Positions 5,427 through 5,571 of a DNA stretch of 5,571 bases are shown here, in pieces (the first letter of the stretch is position 1; each line of letters begins with the position of its first letter). The notes under the pieces were generated by a model. It did no database searches. It was not told the origin of the DNA and worked only from the letters and a program-made list of their open reading frames with translations. Origin of the DNA: Acidaminobacter sp. (GTDB lineage: Bacteria > Bacillota_A > Clostridia > Peptostreptococcales > Acidaminobacteraceae); the NCBI GenBank assembly GCA_009881125.1, contig WXFH01000110.1, positions 1 to 5,571 of the forward strand, written 5' to 3'. The translations under genes were made by a program, and so were the position numbers.

Positions 5427-5571
5427 AAAAACTCCTCCAATTTAGTGACAAACGGCAAACTCTGGTTTTTTAATCGTCTCTCTTTCGTTCTAAAATGTCA
5501 ATATGAGCCTTCATCAATAATTTCGTTAGAATTTTATAATAATTTCATGAATGACTCTATCGACGTTCCCA
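5427..5571. other. Upstream region of the aldehyde dehydrogenase gene
   Basis: AT-rich, no ORF. A perfect TTGACA reads on the minus strand at 5501-5496, but the hexamer 17 nt on (GACGAT) is a poor -10, so a promoter is only suggested. AATAATTTC occurs twice in the same orientation at 5516-5524 and 5538-5546, 22 bp apart (about two helical turns), a possible binding-site pair. The region continues past the window. Confidence 0.35.

Overview
The window looks like a chromosomal segment of a low-to-moderate GC, Gram-positive-type anaerobe. The Firmicutes/Bacillota assignment, probably a clostridial or Peptococcaceae-like lineage, is inferred from strong purine-rich Shine-Dalgarno sites (AAGGAGG, GGAGG, AGGAG), A-rich spacers, short monocistronic stress genes with clear intrinsic terminators, and the family content (XdhC maturation factor, class 3-type aldehyde dehydrogenase, UspA, DUF2007-like protein). 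No rRNA or tRNA gene or other taxonomic marker is present, so the genus is not determined.

Layout, left to right. Positions 1-1152 (minus) hold a CLC-family chloride channel/transporter cut by the left window edge shortly before its expected C-terminus. Positions 1153-1444 are non-coding. They contain a cluster of TGGTG-starting repeat units spaced 24 bp apart with one large inverted repeat, then a terminator serving the universal stress protein gene at 1445-1876 (minus). Positions 1877-2147 form a divergent intergenic region between uspA and a plus-strand thioredoxin-like gene (2148-2471). It holds a good extended -10 promoter for the thioredoxin gene, a weaker -10 facing uspA, and two dyad sequences that could be operators. 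The thioredoxin gene ends in a strong intrinsic terminator (2544-2583).

From 2639 to 5426 three minus-strand genes are collinear, in transcription order: an aldehyde dehydrogenase (4029-5426), an XdhC/CoxI-family protein (2896-3957) and a small DUF2007-like protein (2639-2875). The last two are 20 bp apart and surely cotranscribed. The first gap is 71 bp and carries a 27-bp imperfect palindrome with a GGTGTCTGACACC core. Positions 5427-5571 are upstream sequence of the aldehyde dehydrogenase gene.

How the genes work together: the trio may link aldehyde oxidation with maturation of a molybdenum hydroxylase encoded elsewhere, which is an inference from position only. The UspA, thioredoxin and CLC genes are separate transcription units of a general stress/homeostasis character. 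I see no defence system, CRISPR array, prophage or complete mobile element. The most unusual items are a CLC protein with Ala at the gating-glutamate position, an XdhC protein with rearranged domain order, and the 24-bp phased repeat cluster.
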